Of a DNA stretch of 64,000 nt, positions 1 to 10,480 are shown one piece after another. How positions within the stretch are numbered: the stretch's first letter is position 1; every line of letters begins with the position of its first letter. The notes under the pieces were generated by a model. That model worked only from the letters and a program-made list of their open reading frames with translations. It was not told the origin of the DNA and did not search any database. A program made the translations under genes and the position numbers. Origin of the DNA: Ferrovibrio sp. MS7 (GTDB lineage: Bacteria; Pseudomonadota; Alphaproteobacteria; Ferrovibrionales; Ferrovibrionaceae); NCBI RefSeq assembly GCF_038404985.1, contig NZ_JBBKBA010000001.1, forward strand, positions 400,001 to 464,000. The letters run 5' to 3'.

Positions 1-131
1 CGATGAATGTGCGCTTCCCCTCCGGCCGCAAGCTCGAAGGCAGCGAATACGAGCGCTTCCGCCGCCAGGTCGAGAAAATCGACGGCGAGATGCGCGGCAC
101 GCCTCTGCTGGCCCTGCTCAACCGCGACTGA
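1..131 (+). CDS. C-terminal fragment of an unrecognised protein
   Basis: An open frame enters from the left edge (first full codon at base 3) and ends at the TGA at 129-131. About 42 residues are visible, Arg/Glu-rich, ending in RGTPLLALLNRD. There is no ribosome-binding site before the ATG at base 3, so this is most likely the tail of a longer gene. I do not recognise the family. It is convergent with the LysR gene 15 bases downstream. Confidence 0.5.
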   Translation, partial: MNVRFPSGRKLEGSEYERFRRQVEKIDGEMRGTPLLALLNRD

Positions 132-145
132 TCAACCCTGGCTGC

Positions 146-1072
146 TTAACCTTGGCCGATCAGCCAGTCGCGTACCGCGCGCAGCAGTGGCCGGCGGAAA
201 TGTGCCTCCGGCGCCACCACATGATAGGCCCAGTCGGCGCGCCAGCTCTGCTGCCCCACCCGCACCAGATGGCCGCGCGCCAGCAGGTCGCCGAGATGCG
301 GGCCCCGCCCGAGCGCAACACCCTGTCCAGCCAGGGCGGCCTGCAGCAGGACTGATGAATCCGTGAAGCCTATGCCGGCGGCGGGGTCCGGCGCCTCCAA
401 CCCGGCGCGGCGATACCAGCTTGCCCAGTCGAGCCAGGGCTGCGGCGGCAGCGCGGTGCCACCCGCAGCAGTGCCGGCCAGATCGACATCATGAAGCAAT
501 TGCCCGGGCGCCAGATCGGCAAGGTCGCGGCCGCCCAGCCGCATTGCCGGACTGGCGACCGGAAACACCTCCTCGTCCATCAGGTGATAGCTGGCGAGCT
601 TCACACTGCCGAAACGCGGCGGCTGGCGTGGCCCGAAGCGGATCACCAGGTCCACGTCCTCACGATTGAAATCGGTCAGCCGCCGGTTGGTATCGAGCTT
701 CAGCGCCACACCGGGGAAGCTGCGGCGGAAATTCTCCAGCCTGGGGATCAGCCAGCCGGACGCCAATGCTGGCAGCAGGCTGATGCTGACACGGCCGCGC
801 CCCGGCGTTGCCACCCGCGCCGTGGCATCGGCCAGACGGTCCAGCCCGTCGCTCAGGCCCGGCAGATAGGCCTGGCCGGCCTCGGTCAGGGTCAGGCCGC
901 TCGGGCTGCGGCGGAACAGTTGGACTTTAAGCTGCGCCTCCAGCGCCTTGACCTGCTGGCTGACAGCGGCGGGCGTGACGTTGAGTTCCTCGGCAGCGGC
1001 GACGAAGCCGCTGTTGCGGGCGGCGGCCTCGAAGGCCCGCAGGGCATTCAGCGGCGGCAGGCGGCGCGGCAT
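146..1072 (-). CDS. LysR-family transcriptional regulator (GcvA-like)
   Basis: A 308-residue regulator, normal for LysR proteins. The N-terminal winged helix-turn-helix spans about residues 8-66, with the recognition segment at 23-45 (FVAAAEELNVTPAAVSQQVK). The rest is the periplasmic-binding-protein-like effector domain. The opening LPPLNALRAFEAAARN is typical of the GcvA subgroup. The gene is divergent from a glutathione S-transferase gene, the classic arrangement in which a LysR protein controls its neighbour, and a perfect dyad lies between them. The effector cannot be told from sequence. The ATG at 1072 gives the standard N-terminus. Confidence 0.93.
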   Translation of the reverse strand: MPRRLPPLNALRAFEAAARNSGFVAAAEELNVTPAAVSQQVKALEAQLKVQLFRRSPSGLTLTEAGQAYLPGLSDGLDRLADATARVATPGRGRVSISLLPALASGWLIPRLENFRRSFPGVALKLDTNRRLTDFNREDVDLVIRFGPRQPPRFGSVKLASYHLMDEEVFPVASPAMRLGGRDLADLAPGQLLHDVDLAGTAAGGTALPPQPWLDWASWYRRAGLEAPDPAAGIGFTDSSVLLQAALAGQGVALGRGPHLGDLLARGHLVRVGQQSWRADWAYHVVAPEAHFRRPLLRAVRDWLIGQG

Positions 1073-1100
1073 GGCTCTCTTCCTTTAAAGCATGGCTCCA

Positions 1101-1119
1101 GGCTTAGAAAATCTAAGCC
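1101..1119. promoter_or_regulatory. LysR operator (T-N11-A dyad) between the LysR and GST genes
   Basis: GGCTTAGAAAATCTAAGCC is a perfect inverted repeat, with 7-bp arms around AAAAT, and contains the T-N11-A core expected of LysR sites (TTAG...CTAA). A further CTTAG half-site follows at 1122-1126, compatible with a second dimer. It sits 29 bp from the regulator start and 77 bp from the GST start, where autoregulation and activation would both be possible. Binding is inferred. Confidence 0.7.
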
Positions 1120-1195
1120 AGCTTAGGAGAAAGTCTGGTTTGCGCCAAGCCGGGGCATCGGCTACGCCAGCCATGCCCGCCAGAAAGGACCAAGC

Positions 1196-1795
1196 ATGCT
1201 GACGCTGTATGATTATCTCGATTCCGGCAATGGCTATAAGTGCCGCCTGCTGCTGGCGCAGTTGGGCCTGCCCTACGCCCGTATCGAACTGGATATCGAC
1301 AAGGGTGAGACACGTACGCCGGATTTCCTGGCCAAGAATCCCAATGGCCGCATCCCGGCGCTCGGCCTCGAGGATGGCACGGTGCTGGCGGAATCGAACG
1401 CCATCCTGTGCTATCTCGCCGATGGCAGCGCCTATCTGCCGGACGACCGGCTGCGCAAGGCGCAGGTGATGCAATGGCTGTTCTTCGAGCAATACAGCCA
1501 CGAACCCTATGTGGCGACGCCGCGCTATATCATCCGCCACCTTGGCCGCCAGCATGCGCGCATGGCGGAACTGCCCGAGCGCCTGGCCAAGGGCTATGCC
1601 GCCTTGCGCGTGATGGAACAGCATCTCGGCGCCACGCCCTTCTTCGTCGGCGGGCAGTATTCCATCGCCGATATCGCACTTTACGCCTATACCCACCGCG
1701 CCAACGAAGCCGACATGGATCTCTCGGCTTATCCGGCGATCCGCGCCTGGCTGGCCCGTGTCGCGGCGCAGCCCGGCTACATCAAGATGCTTTAG
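1196..1795 (+). CDS. glutathione S-transferase family protein
   Basis: A 199-residue soluble protein with the two-domain GST layout: an N-terminal thioredoxin-like fold (about 1-78) and an all-helical C-terminal domain (about 85-199). The cis-proline loop (GRIPAL, Pro54) and the glutathione-binding E66-S67 pair (LAESNAIL) are present. Ser10 near the N-terminus (LYDYLDSGN) is the likely thiol-activating residue. The ATG at 1196 has GAAAGGA just upstream. It probably conjugates or reduces an electrophile; the substrate is unknown. The divergent LysR gene and the operator at 1101-1119 suggest inducible expression. Confidence 0.9.
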   Translation: MLTLYDYLDSGNGYKCRLLLAQLGLPYARIELDIDKGETRTPDFLAKNPNGRIPALGLEDGTVLAESNAILCYLADGSAYLPDDRLRKAQVMQWLFFEQYSHEPYVATPRYIIRHLGRQHARMAELPERLAKGYAALRVMEQHLGATPFFVGGQYSIADIALYAYTHRANEADMDLSAYPAIRAWLARVAAQPGYIKML

Positions 1796-1840
1796 CAAGA
1801 ATCGGATGGCGCAGCAGCCGACCTCTTCTTAGAACCATCG

Positions 1841-1967
1841 TCATGCCCGCCCGAGCCCTTCGGGCCTGTGCGCCCACGAACGCCATTCGGCGTTCGCGCG
1901 CTTACAGTGACCCGGGCATCTCTCTCCACTAACGCAAAGCCCCCGGGTCAAGCCCGGGGGTGACGAG
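1841..1967. repeat. palindromic intergenic repeat (REP-like mosaic)
   Basis: The gap between the GST and transporter genes holds repeat-like sequence: TCATGCCCGCCC near 1841, a matching CCCGGGCATCTCTC near 1911-1924, and a strong hairpin at 1940-1960 (CCCCCGGG/CCCGGGGG, 8 bp, loop TCAAG) followed by TGACGAG. An inner stem-forming tract (CGAACGCCATTCGGCGTTCG) lies at 1878-1897. This resembles the dispersed CCCGGG-type palindromes of alphaproteobacterial genomes. The hairpin could also end GST transcription. No second full copy was seen in this window. Confidence 0.6.
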
Positions 1968-1977
1968 CCTTTATTAT

Positions 1978-2898
1978 ATGACCAACATCAACCGCCCGAT
2001 GACAGCGCCGGAATGGGCGCTGCTGGTGATCCTCTCCCTGCTCTGGGGTGGCTCGTTCTTTTTCATCGGCGTGGCGGTGAAGGAGATTCCGCCGCTGACC
2101 CTGGTGACGCTGCGGGTGTCGCTCGCCGCTGCTATCCTGCTGCTGATCCTGCGCAGCCTGGGCATTGCCCTGCCGCGCGAAGCCCGGGTCTGGCGCGGCT
2201 TCCTGATCATGGGACTGCTCAACAACGCCATTCCCTTTTCGCTGATCGTCTGGGGCCAGAGCCATATCCCGAGCGGGCTGGCAGCGGTATTCAACGCCAC
2301 CACGCCGCTTTGGGCGGTGCTGCTGGCGCATGTGGTGACCGAGAATGAGAAGCTGACCCTGGCGCGGCTGGCGGGATTGCTCAGCGGCTTGGCTGGTGTC
2401 GCCGCCATGATCGGCCCGGCAGCGCTGAAAGGCCTTGGCACGGATGTCTGGGCGCAAGCGGCAATAGTGCTGGCGGCGGTCTCGTATGCTTGCGCCGGGC
2501 TCTATGGCCGCCGCTTCGCCGCCTGGGGTGTGCCGCCGATGGCGACGGCCGGCGGACAGGTGATTGGCTCAAGCATACTGCTTACGCCGCTGGCGCTGAT
2601 CATGGACCAGCCATGGCATCTGCCGCTGCCAAGTATGCACACGATCGCCGCCGTGCTCGGCCTTGCCGGCATTTCCACCGCGCTCGGCTACACGCTGTAT
2701 TTCCGCATTCTCGCCACCGCTGGCACCACCAACCTGCAACTGGTGACGTTTCTCATCCCGCCCAGCGCCATGCTGATGGGCGTGCTGTGGCTGGATGAAT
2801 CTGTCAGCGCCAGCCAATGGCTCGGGCTGGCGCTGATCGGTTTCGGACTCGCCTGCATTGATGGCCGGCTGCTGCGTTACTTCAAGGTCGCAAGGTAA
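1978..2898 (+). CDS. EamA/DMT-superfamily transporter
   Basis: A 306-residue integral membrane protein with about ten hydrophobic helices in two EamA repeats (about 10-140 and 155-300). The first repeat has the family signature LLWGGSFFFIGVAV and RVSLAAA. Drug/metabolite transporters of this type export small metabolites or amino acids; the substrate cannot be predicted. The ATG at 1978 is preferred over an in-frame GTG at 1960, which lies inside the palindromic repeat, but there is no clear ribosome-binding site and ATG 1999 is another option. The 3' end overlaps the convergent SRPBCC gene by 22 bp. Confidence 0.88.
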   Translation: MTNINRPMTAPEWALLVILSLLWGGSFFFIGVAVKEIPPLTLVTLRVSLAAAILLLILRSLGIALPREARVWRGFLIMGLLNNAIPFSLIVWGQSHIPSGLAAVFNATTPLWAVLLAHVVTENEKLTLARLAGLLSGLAGVAAMIGPAALKGLGTDVWAQAAIVLAAVSYACAGLYGRRFAAWGVPPMATAGGQVIGSSILLTPLALIMDQPWHLPLPSMHTIAAVLGLAGISTALGYTLYFRILATAGTTNLQLVTFLIPPSAMLMGVLWLDESVSASQWLGLALIGFGLACIDGRLLRYFKVAR

Positions 2899-3377
2899 TC
2901 CAGGAACTGCTCGAAAGTGCCGCCCCAGCCCTGCTCCATGCTGGCATGGCCGCCATCGAAGCAAGCCTGCTCGGCCGGCGTCGGCTCATAGGCGCTCCAG
3001 TTCACGGTGATGCGGGTCTTGCCGTCCGGCGTTTCCTCGAAAGTGGTGATGCCAAGCGTCTGCAGCGGCCAGTCCGGCCCCATCGGATGCCGCGTCACGC
3101 CCTGGTCGGGATCGGAGAAGGACACGATGCATTCCAGCAGATAGGGCGGCTCGATGCGGCGGAAGGTCCACTTGCCCCACATGTCGCCGCCACCGCCCGG
3201 AATCTGCAGGCAGTAATGGAACACGCCGCCGACGCGCAGATCCATGGTGCAATGGGTCATCGGAAAGCCCTTCGGGCCCATCCAGTTCTTCAGATGCTCG
3301 GCCTGGGTATGCAGGCGCCACACCAGCTCGCGCGGTGCATCGACAACACGGGACATAACGAAAGTGGAACCGGACAT
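2877..3377 (-). CDS. SRPBCC (AHSA1/START-like) domain protein
   Basis: A 166-residue single-domain protein of the SRPBCC fold. It starts with a typical AHSA1 strand (FVMSRVVDAPRELVWRLHTQAEHLKNWMGPKGF), continues with DLRVGGVFHYCLQIPGGG, and ends with the long C-terminal helix GGTFEQFLDYLATLK. Such proteins bind hydrophobic ligands or act as toxin-response proteins; no enzyme activity is implied. It is the last of three SRPBCC genes after an arsR gene on the same strand, and is related to the one at 4015-4518 by the shared W-x-GP(K/H)G motif. It probably belongs to the same transcription unit. Confidence 0.87.
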   Translation of the reverse strand: MSGSTFVMSRVVDAPRELVWRLHTQAEHLKNWMGPKGFPMTHCTMDLRVGGVFHYCLQIPGGGGDMWGKWTFRRIEPPYLLECIVSFSDPDQGVTRHPMGPDWPLQTLGITTFEETPDGKTRITVNWSAYEPTPAEQACFDGGHASMEQGWGGTFEQFLDYLATLK

Positions 3378-3431
3378 GATGTCTCTCTCTCCTGGAAAAT
3401 GTCTGGGGTGAAATTCAGTCGCGTTCAGCGT

Positions 3432-3953
3432 TCAGCGTTCGGCTTGCGCCTTGAGGTCGGCGAGGCCCTGGTCGAAAATCTTGTGCATCATGCTGGGGCG
3501 GCAGATCAGGCCGATCAGCTTGTGCAGATAGCCGTTGGTGCCGAACATCGCCCAGGTGACGCGGGTGGCATCGCCTTCCGGCGCCAGGGTGAATTCGGCG
3601 AAGCTGCTGGCCTTGAAGGGCCGGAGGAAGTCCAGCTTGAGCAGCAGGCGGTCCGGCACGGCCTCGAGGATTTCCATGCGGCCGGCGCCGATCTTGCGGT
3701 CGCCATCCCAGGCATAGGCGGCGCCGACGCCGCTTTCCGGCCCGGTGAAGCTGCGCTGCATGTCCGGATCCACCTTCTCCCAGGGCGACCAGGCATCCCA
3801 GCGCCGCAATTCGGCCAGATACGGCATGATCACGGCGGGCGCTGCCTTGATGCTGGTGCTGCGCTCAATGCGGAAATCATCCGGCCTTGTGGCAGCATAG
3901 AGCAGCACGGCGGCAATCAGGGCACAGAGACCAACGAGAATATAGGTCAGCAT
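3432..3953 (-). CDS. membrane-anchored SRPBCC family protein
   Basis: A 173-residue protein whose first ~22 residues form a hydrophobic segment (LTYILVGLCALIAAVLLYAATRP), probably an uncleaved anchor or signal. The rest matches polyketide-cyclase-type SRPBCC proteins: RSTSIKAAPAVIMPYLAELRRWDAWSPW, then GVGAAYAWDGDRKIGAGRMEI, then TRVTWAMFG. The family is common next to AHSA1 genes. It lies between two soluble SRPBCC genes in the operon led by the ArsR regulator. The ligand is unknown. Confidence 0.85.
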   Translation of the reverse strand: MLTYILVGLCALIAAVLLYAATRPDDFRIERSTSIKAAPAVIMPYLAELRRWDAWSPWEKVDPDMQRSFTGPESGVGAAYAWDGDRKIGAGRMEILEAVPDRLLLKLDFLRPFKASSFAEFTLAPEGDATRVTWAMFGTNGYLHKLIGLICRPSMMHKIFDQGLADLKAQAER

Positions 3954-4014
3954 CGCTTTGCTCCTTGATGCTTGCTGGGGAGGCTTCTGGGGAAAGGCTT
4001 GCAGGCTTGCAGGC

Positions 4015-4518
4015 TTACTGGCTCACCAGATCGGCGAGGCGTTCCAGGCTCTGGCCGAAGCCCTCTTCCATTCCCATGCGGGCCATGAAGGCGAGATCCT
4101 CGGCATTGCCCATGCGCGCCGTCACGGTCTGGCGCGTGCGGTTGCCGCCATCCAGGGCGGCGAAACGGATGATGTGGATGGCCGGGCGCGGCATGGTCTC
4201 GATCTCCCATTCGCCGCGGCTGTTATCGGCGCCCATGGTGTAGATCAGGCTTTCGCCAGGAATGGCTTCCAGCACTTCACCCTTGATCGGCAGGCCGACG
4301 CCATCCGGTCCCATCATCACGATGTAGATTTCGCCGCCGGGCCGGGCATCGATGCGGCAGACCGGGTTGGTGTAGCCATGCGGCCCCCACCAGCGCGCCA
4401 GATGCGCGGCATCGGTCCAGGCGCGGTAGACCAGGGCGGGCGGCGCATCGAACTCGCGCACCAGCACGATGTCGTGGCCCTGCACTGCGTGATGATCGAT
4501 GGGGTCAGTGCTGCTCAT
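4015..4518 (-). CDS. SRPBCC (AHSA1-like) domain protein
   Basis: A 167-residue START-like protein: IVLVREFDAPPALVYRAWTDAAHLARWWGPHGY is the canonical AHSA1 opening, followed by DARPGGEIYIVMMGPDG and the C-terminal helix EEGFGQSLERLADLVSQ. Its start overlaps the end of the ArsR gene by 14 bp, so the two are translationally coupled. ArsR-AHSA1 pairs are widespread; the regulator usually represses its partner. The function of the partner is not established. Confidence 0.9.
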   Translation of the reverse strand: MSSTDPIDHHAVQGHDIVLVREFDAPPALVYRAWTDAAHLARWWGPHGYTNPVCRIDARPGGEIYIVMMGPDGVGLPIKGEVLEAIPGESLIYTMGADNSRGEWEIETMPRPAIHIIRFAALDGGNRTRQTVTARMGNAEDLAFMARMGMEEGFGQSLERLADLVSQ

Positions 4519-4849
4519 CGGATTTCACCTGCTGCAATTGCTGCAGATAGGTATCGAGACGGTCGAAGCTCTGATCCCAGAAGCGCCGGTAGCCTTCCAC
4601 CCAGCCCGCCACCTCTTGCAGCGGCGAGGCTTCCAGCCGGCAGGGCCGCCACTGGGCCTCGCGGCCCTTGGCGATCAACCCGGCCTTTTCCAGCACCTTC
4701 AGATGCTTCGACACCGCCGGCAGGCTCATGGCGAAGGGCTCGGCAAGCTGTTTCACCGAACACTCGCCCTGGCTCAGCCGCGCCAGGATCGCCCGCCGGG
4801 TCGGATCGGCGAGGGCGGCCAGGGTCTGGCTGAGAGGATCGGTCGTCAC
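4505..4849 (-). CDS. ArsR-family winged-helix repressor
   Basis: A 114-residue ArsR/SmtB-type regulator. DPLSQTLAALADPTRRAILARL is the family opening and FAMSLPAVSKHLKVLEKAGLI is the recognition helix (about 42-62). No metal-binding CxC motif is visible, so it belongs with the non-metal regulators that accompany SRPBCC genes. The start codon is GTG at 4849. A weak AGG lies 7 bases upstream inside the palindrome at 4852-4885, so repressor bound there would block both transcription and ribosome access. It heads a four-gene operon with three SRPBCC genes. Confidence 0.92.
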   Translation of the reverse strand: MTTDPLSQTLAALADPTRRAILARLSQGECSVKQLAEPFAMSLPAVSKHLKVLEKAGLIAKGREAQWRPCRLEASPLQEVAGWVEGYRRFWDQSFDRLDTYLQQLQQVKSDEQH

Positions 4850-4851
4850 AA

Positions 4852-4885
4852 TTAAACCTATCGGTTAATTAACTTGATGGTTTAA
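4852..4885. promoter_or_regulatory. palindromic operator of the arsR-SRPBCC operon
   Basis: An AT-rich 34-bp imperfect palindrome: outer arms TTAAACC (4852-4858) and GGTTTAA (4879-4885), with the inner palindrome GTTAATTAAC (4864-4873) sharing the same centre. It stands out against the GC-rich surroundings and ends 2 bp before the GTG start of the ArsR gene. This is the position expected for an autoregulatory ArsR operator. Confidence 0.7.
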
Positions 4886-4931
4886 TATAAGCCGAAGCCG
4901 CGCCGGTCAACCGGAATCTTGGCCGGTGGCC

Positions 4932-4964
4932 AAAAGAAAAAGGGCGGCCTCTCAGCCGCCCTTT
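4932..4964 (-). terminator. Rho-independent terminator of clpB
   Basis: AAAGGGCGGC (4939-4948) pairs with GCCGCCCTTT (4955-4964) around a 6-base loop. Read on the minus strand, the hairpin is followed by a T-rich tract (complement of 4932-4941). It lies 25 bp after the clpB stop codon. Confidence 0.85.
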
Positions 4965-4988
4965 CCAATCAATGCGTTACGGGATGAT

Positions 4989-7571
<2,583 letters not shown>

Positions 7572-7641
7572 TGTCTACTCCTATGCAGCGGCACTTGCCG
7601 CATCCCCACCTGGGCAATGCGGGCTCGGCCCCACGGCTCAG

Positions 7642-7670
7642 ATGTGGGGAAGCCGGCACGGCGGAACAAG
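7642..7670 (-). promoter_or_regulatory. sigma-32 type heat-shock promoter for clpB
   Basis: On the minus strand a CCCCTTGTT -35 element (core at 7665-7670) is followed after 15 bp by CCCCACAT (7642-7649). This matches the heat-shock consensus CCCTTGAA-N13-15-CCCCATNT closely. The start site would be near 7635, giving a leader of about 65 nt. A heat-shock promoter is what one expects for clpB. Confidence 0.7.
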
Positions 7671-7739
7671 GGGAGGCGCACGAAAATTTCGCTGGGTTAA
7701 GGGCTGTTTTCCCTATAGCCCCGAGGGCTTTACGGTTCG

Positions 7740-7766
7740 TTGACAGCCCTGGCAGCGGGTTATAGT
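7740..7766 (+). promoter_or_regulatory. sigma-70 type promoter for etfBA-hbd
   Basis: A perfect TTGACA (7740-7745) is followed after 15 bp by TATAGT (7761-7766). The spacer is slightly short. Transcription would begin near 7773 and read a ~75-nt leader into etfB. It is the only convincing plus-strand promoter in the gap after clpB. Confidence 0.55.
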
Positions 7767-7848
7767 GTGCAGCGCGAAAAAACATGGCAAGGCCGCCCGC
7801 CGGCCAATGCCCAAGCCAATTATGTCAGCAAAATAAGGTTTGACGTCC

Positions 7849-8598
7849 ATGAAGGTTCTGGTCGCGGTCAAGCGCGTGGTGGACTACAACGTCAAGATCC
7901 GCGTCAAGGCGGACAAGACGGGAGTCGATCTCGCCAACGTCAAGATGTCGATGAATCCGTTCGATGAAATCGCCGTCGAGGAGGCCGTGCGCCTCAAGGA
8001 AGCCGGCATCGCCACCGAGGTGGTGGCCGTCTCCATCGGCCCGACGCAGGCCCAGGAAACCCTCCGTACCGCGCTCGCCATGGGCGCAGACCGCGGCATC
8101 CTGGTGAAGACCGACGCCGAAGTGCAGCCGCTGGCCGTGGCCAAGCTGCTGGCCAAGATCGCCGAGGCCGAAGGCCCGCAGCTTTTCATCGTCGGCAAGC
8201 AGGCCATCGACGACGATAGCAATCAGACCGGCCAAATGCTCTCCGCCCTGCTCAACTGGAGCCAGGGTACCTTCGCCAACAAGCTGAGCCTCGCCGACGG
8301 CAAGGCCAATGTGGTGCGTGAAGTGGACGGCGGCCTCGAGACCGTGGAACTGAAGCTGCCGGCGGTGATCACCACCGACCTGCGCCTGAATGAGCCGCGC
8401 TATGCCTCGCTGCCCAACATCATGAAGGCGAAGAAAAAGCCGATTGACGAGAAGACCCCGGAAGACCTGGGCGTGGACATCGCGCCGCGACTCAAGACGC
8501 TGAGCGTCGAGGAGCCACCGAAGCGCAAGGCCGGCATAAAGGTGCCGGACGTCGCTACCCTGGTACAGAAGCTGAAGACCGAAGCGGGAGTCATCTGA
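7849..8598 (+). CDS. etfB: electron transfer flavoprotein, beta subunit
   Basis: A 249-residue Etf[21 protein letters not shown] is the conserved start; the AMP-binding core and the signature region [27 protein letters not shown] follow, with [15 protein letters not shown]-like sequence near 185-205 ([14 protein letters not shown]), the recognition loop used by dehydrogenase partners. With EtfA it carries electrons from acyl-CoA and related dehydrogenases to ETF-ubiquinone oxidoreductase. ATG 7849 was chosen over a TTG at 7840 because AAGG lies 10 bases before it and the family begins MKVLV. First gene of etfB-etfA-hbd. Confidence 0.97.
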   Translation: MKVLVAVKRVVDYNVKIRVKADKTGVDLANVKMSMNPFDEIAVEEAVRLKEAGIATEVVAVSIGPTQAQETLRTALAMGADRGILVKTDAEVQPLAVAKLLAKIAEAEGPQLFIVGKQAIDDDSNQTGQMLSALLNWSQGTFANKLSLADGKANVVREVDGGLETVELKLPAVITTDLRLNEPRYASLPNIMKAKKKPIDEKTPEDLGVDIAPRLKTLSVEEPPKRKAGIKVPDVATLVQKLKTEAGVI

Positions 8599-8599
8599 T

Positions 8600-9535
8600 A
8601 TGAGCAGCCTGGTCATTGCCGAACACGATAACGCCTCGATCAAGGCCCCGACGCTCAACACCGTGACCGCTGCCAAGGCCATCGACGCCGACGTGCATGT
8701 GCTGGTTGCCGGCCATAATGCCGGTGCCGCCGCCGCCGCCGCTGCGAAGATAGCCGGCGTGTCCAAGGTGATCCATGTCGATGCGCCGCATTACGCCAAC
8801 GGCCTCGCCGAAGCCCTGGCCCCGCTGGTAACCGGCCTGGCCAAGGGTTACGCCGCCGTGCTGGCGCCGGAAACCACCTCCGGCAAGAACGTGCTGCCGC
8901 GCGTTGCCGCGCTGCTGGACGTGGCCCAGATCTCGGGCATCATCGAGGTCAAGTCGGCCGATACCTTCGTGCGTCCGATCTATGCCGGCAATGCCATGGC
9001 CACCGTGCAGTCGTCTGACGCCATCAAGGTGATCACCGTGCGCGCCACCGGCTTTGCCGCCGCTGCTGCTGAGGGCGGTTCGGCTGCCATCGAGACCGGC
9101 GCTGCCGGTGCCGATCCGGCCGTCTCCGCCTTCAAGGGCCAGGATCTGCAGAAGTCCGACCGCCCCGAACTGACCTCGGCCAAGATCATCGTGTCGGGCG
9201 GCCGTGGCATGGGCTCGGGCGAGAATTTCAAGCTGATCGAGGCCGTGGCCGACAAGCTCGGCGCCGCCGTGGGCGCCAGCCGTGCCGCCGTCGATGCCGG
9301 CTTCGTGCCGAACGACTACCAGGTCGGCCAGACCGGCAAGATCGTCGCGCCGCAGCTTTATGTTGCGGTCGGCATCTCGGGTGCCATCCAGCATCTCGCC
9401 GGCATGAAGGACAGCAAGGTGATCGTCGCCATCAACAAGGACGAAGAGGCACCGATCTTCCAGGTCGCCGATTACGGCTTGGTCGGCGACCTGTTCAAGG
9501 TGCTGCCGGAGCTTGAAGCCGAGCTTGGCAAGTAA
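8600..9535 (+). CDS. etfA: electron transfer flavoprotein, alpha subunit
   Basis: A 311-residue EtfA, normal length. The C-terminal FAD-binding domain (about 195-311) shows [53 protein letters not shown] and [16 protein letters not shown], all diagnostic for FAD binding in EtfA. It forms the heterodimer with EtfB and lies one base after it, so the two are co-translated. The heterodimer is soluble and cytoplasmic. Confidence 0.98.
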   Translation: MSSLVIAEHDNASIKAPTLNTVTAAKAIDADVHVLVAGHNAGAAAAAAAKIAGVSKVIHVDAPHYANGLAEALAPLVTGLAKGYAAVLAPETTSGKNVLPRVAALLDVAQISGIIEVKSADTFVRPIYAGNAMATVQSSDAIKVITVRATGFAAAAAEGGSAAIETGAAGADPAVSAFKGQDLQKSDRPELTSAKIIVSGGRGMGSGENFKLIEAVADKLGAAVGASRAAVDAGFVPNDYQVGQTGKIVAPQLYVAVGISGAIQHLAGMKDSKVIVAINKDEEAPIFQVADYGLVGDLFKVLPELEAELGK

Positions 9536-9556
9536 CCGGCAATACGGGAAAACCGC

Positions 9557-10429
9557 ATGATCAAGACCATCGGGGTAATCGGCGCAGGGCAAATGGGCAG
9601 CGGTATCGCCCATGTCGGCGCGCTGGCCGGCTTCAATGTCCTGCTGCAGGACATCAATCCGGCGCAGCTCGAGAAGGCCGTGCAGACCATCACCGGCAAC
9701 ATGAACCGGCAGGTGGCACGCGGCAAGATCGACGAGGCGACCCGCGATGCGGCGCTGGGGCGGATCAAGACCGCCAGCGACATCAAGGTGTTCGAGGAAG
9801 CCGGCATCGTGATCGAGGCGGCAACCGAGAATGAAGCGCTGAAGAAGAAGATCCTGGTCGAACTCTGCCCGGTGCTGCCGAAGCATGTGCTGATCGCGAC
9901 GAATACTTCGTCGATTTCGGTGACGCGCCTCGGCTCGGTCACCGACCGCCCGGAAAAGTTCATGGGCATGCATTTCATGAACCCGGTGCCGGTGATGCAG
10001 CTCGTCGAGCTGATCCGCGGCATCGCCACGGAAGAGGCGACCTTCCGCGAAGTGCGCGAACTGACCGTGAAGCTCGGCAAGACCCCGGCCAATGCCGAGG
10101 ATTTCCCGGCCTTCATCGTCAACCGCATCCTGCTGCCGATGATCAACGAGGCGATCTACACGCTGTATGAAGGCGTCGGCTCGGTGGAAGCCATCGACAC
10201 CGGCATGCGGCTGGGCGCCAATCATCCGATGGGGCCGCTGCAGCTTGCCGACTTCATCGGCCTCGACACCTGCCTGTCGATCATGCAGGTGCTCTACGAG
10301 GGCCTTGCCGACTCGAAGTACCGCCCCTGCCCGCTGCTGGTGAAGTATGTCGAGGCCGGCTGGCTCGGCCGCAAGACCAACCGCGGCTTCTACGATTATC
10401 GCGGCGAGCACCCGACGCCGACGCGCTGA
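9557..10429 (+). CDS. 3-hydroxybutyryl-CoA dehydrogenase
   Basis: A 290-residue NAD(P)-dependent dehydrogenase (Hbd/PaaH type). The N-terminal Rossmann motif is [13 protein letters not shown] (about 6-18); the catalytic region has [10 protein letters not shown] and [15 protein letters not shown] with the active-site histidine, and the C-terminal helical domain has [15 protein letters not shown] and DFIGLDTCL. It oxidises (S)-3-hydroxybutyryl-CoA to acetoacetyl-CoA in fatty acid or polyhydroxybutyrate metabolism. It follows etfA in the same operon, a common pairing. A shared terminator follows. The choice between Hbd and PaaH naming is not decidable here. Confidence 0.95.
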   Translation: MIKTIGVIGAGQMGSGIAHVGALAGFNVLLQDINPAQLEKAVQTITGNMNRQVARGKIDEATRDAALGRIKTASDIKVFEEAGIVIEAATENEALKKKILVELCPVLPKHVLIATNTSSISVTRLGSVTDRPEKFMGMHFMNPVPVMQLVELIRGIATEEATFREVRELTVKLGKTPANAEDFPAFIVNRILLPMINEAIYTLYEGVGSVEAIDTGMRLGANHPMGPLQLADFIGLDTCLSIMQVLYEGLADSKYRPCPLLVKYVEAGWLGRKTNRGFYDYRGEHPTPTR

Positions 10430-10448
10430 GCAGTCCGCGCATGCGAAT

Positions 10449-10480
10449 AAAAAGCCCGGCAGAGATGCCGGGCTTTTTTT
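10449..10480. terminator. bidirectional terminator between hbd and the TlpA-like gene
   Basis: GCCCGGCA (10454-10461) and TGCCGGGC (10466-10473) form an 8-bp stem with a GAGA loop, flanked by an A-run on the left and a T-run on the right (10474-10480). It can terminate both converging genes; the TlpA-like gene's stop codon lies in the T-run. Confidence 0.9.

Noticed and set aside
3985-4018. TTGCAGGC-type direct repeats between SRPBCC genes
   Set aside because: Only two or three short copies in a GC-rich spacer; not enough to call a regulatory element.
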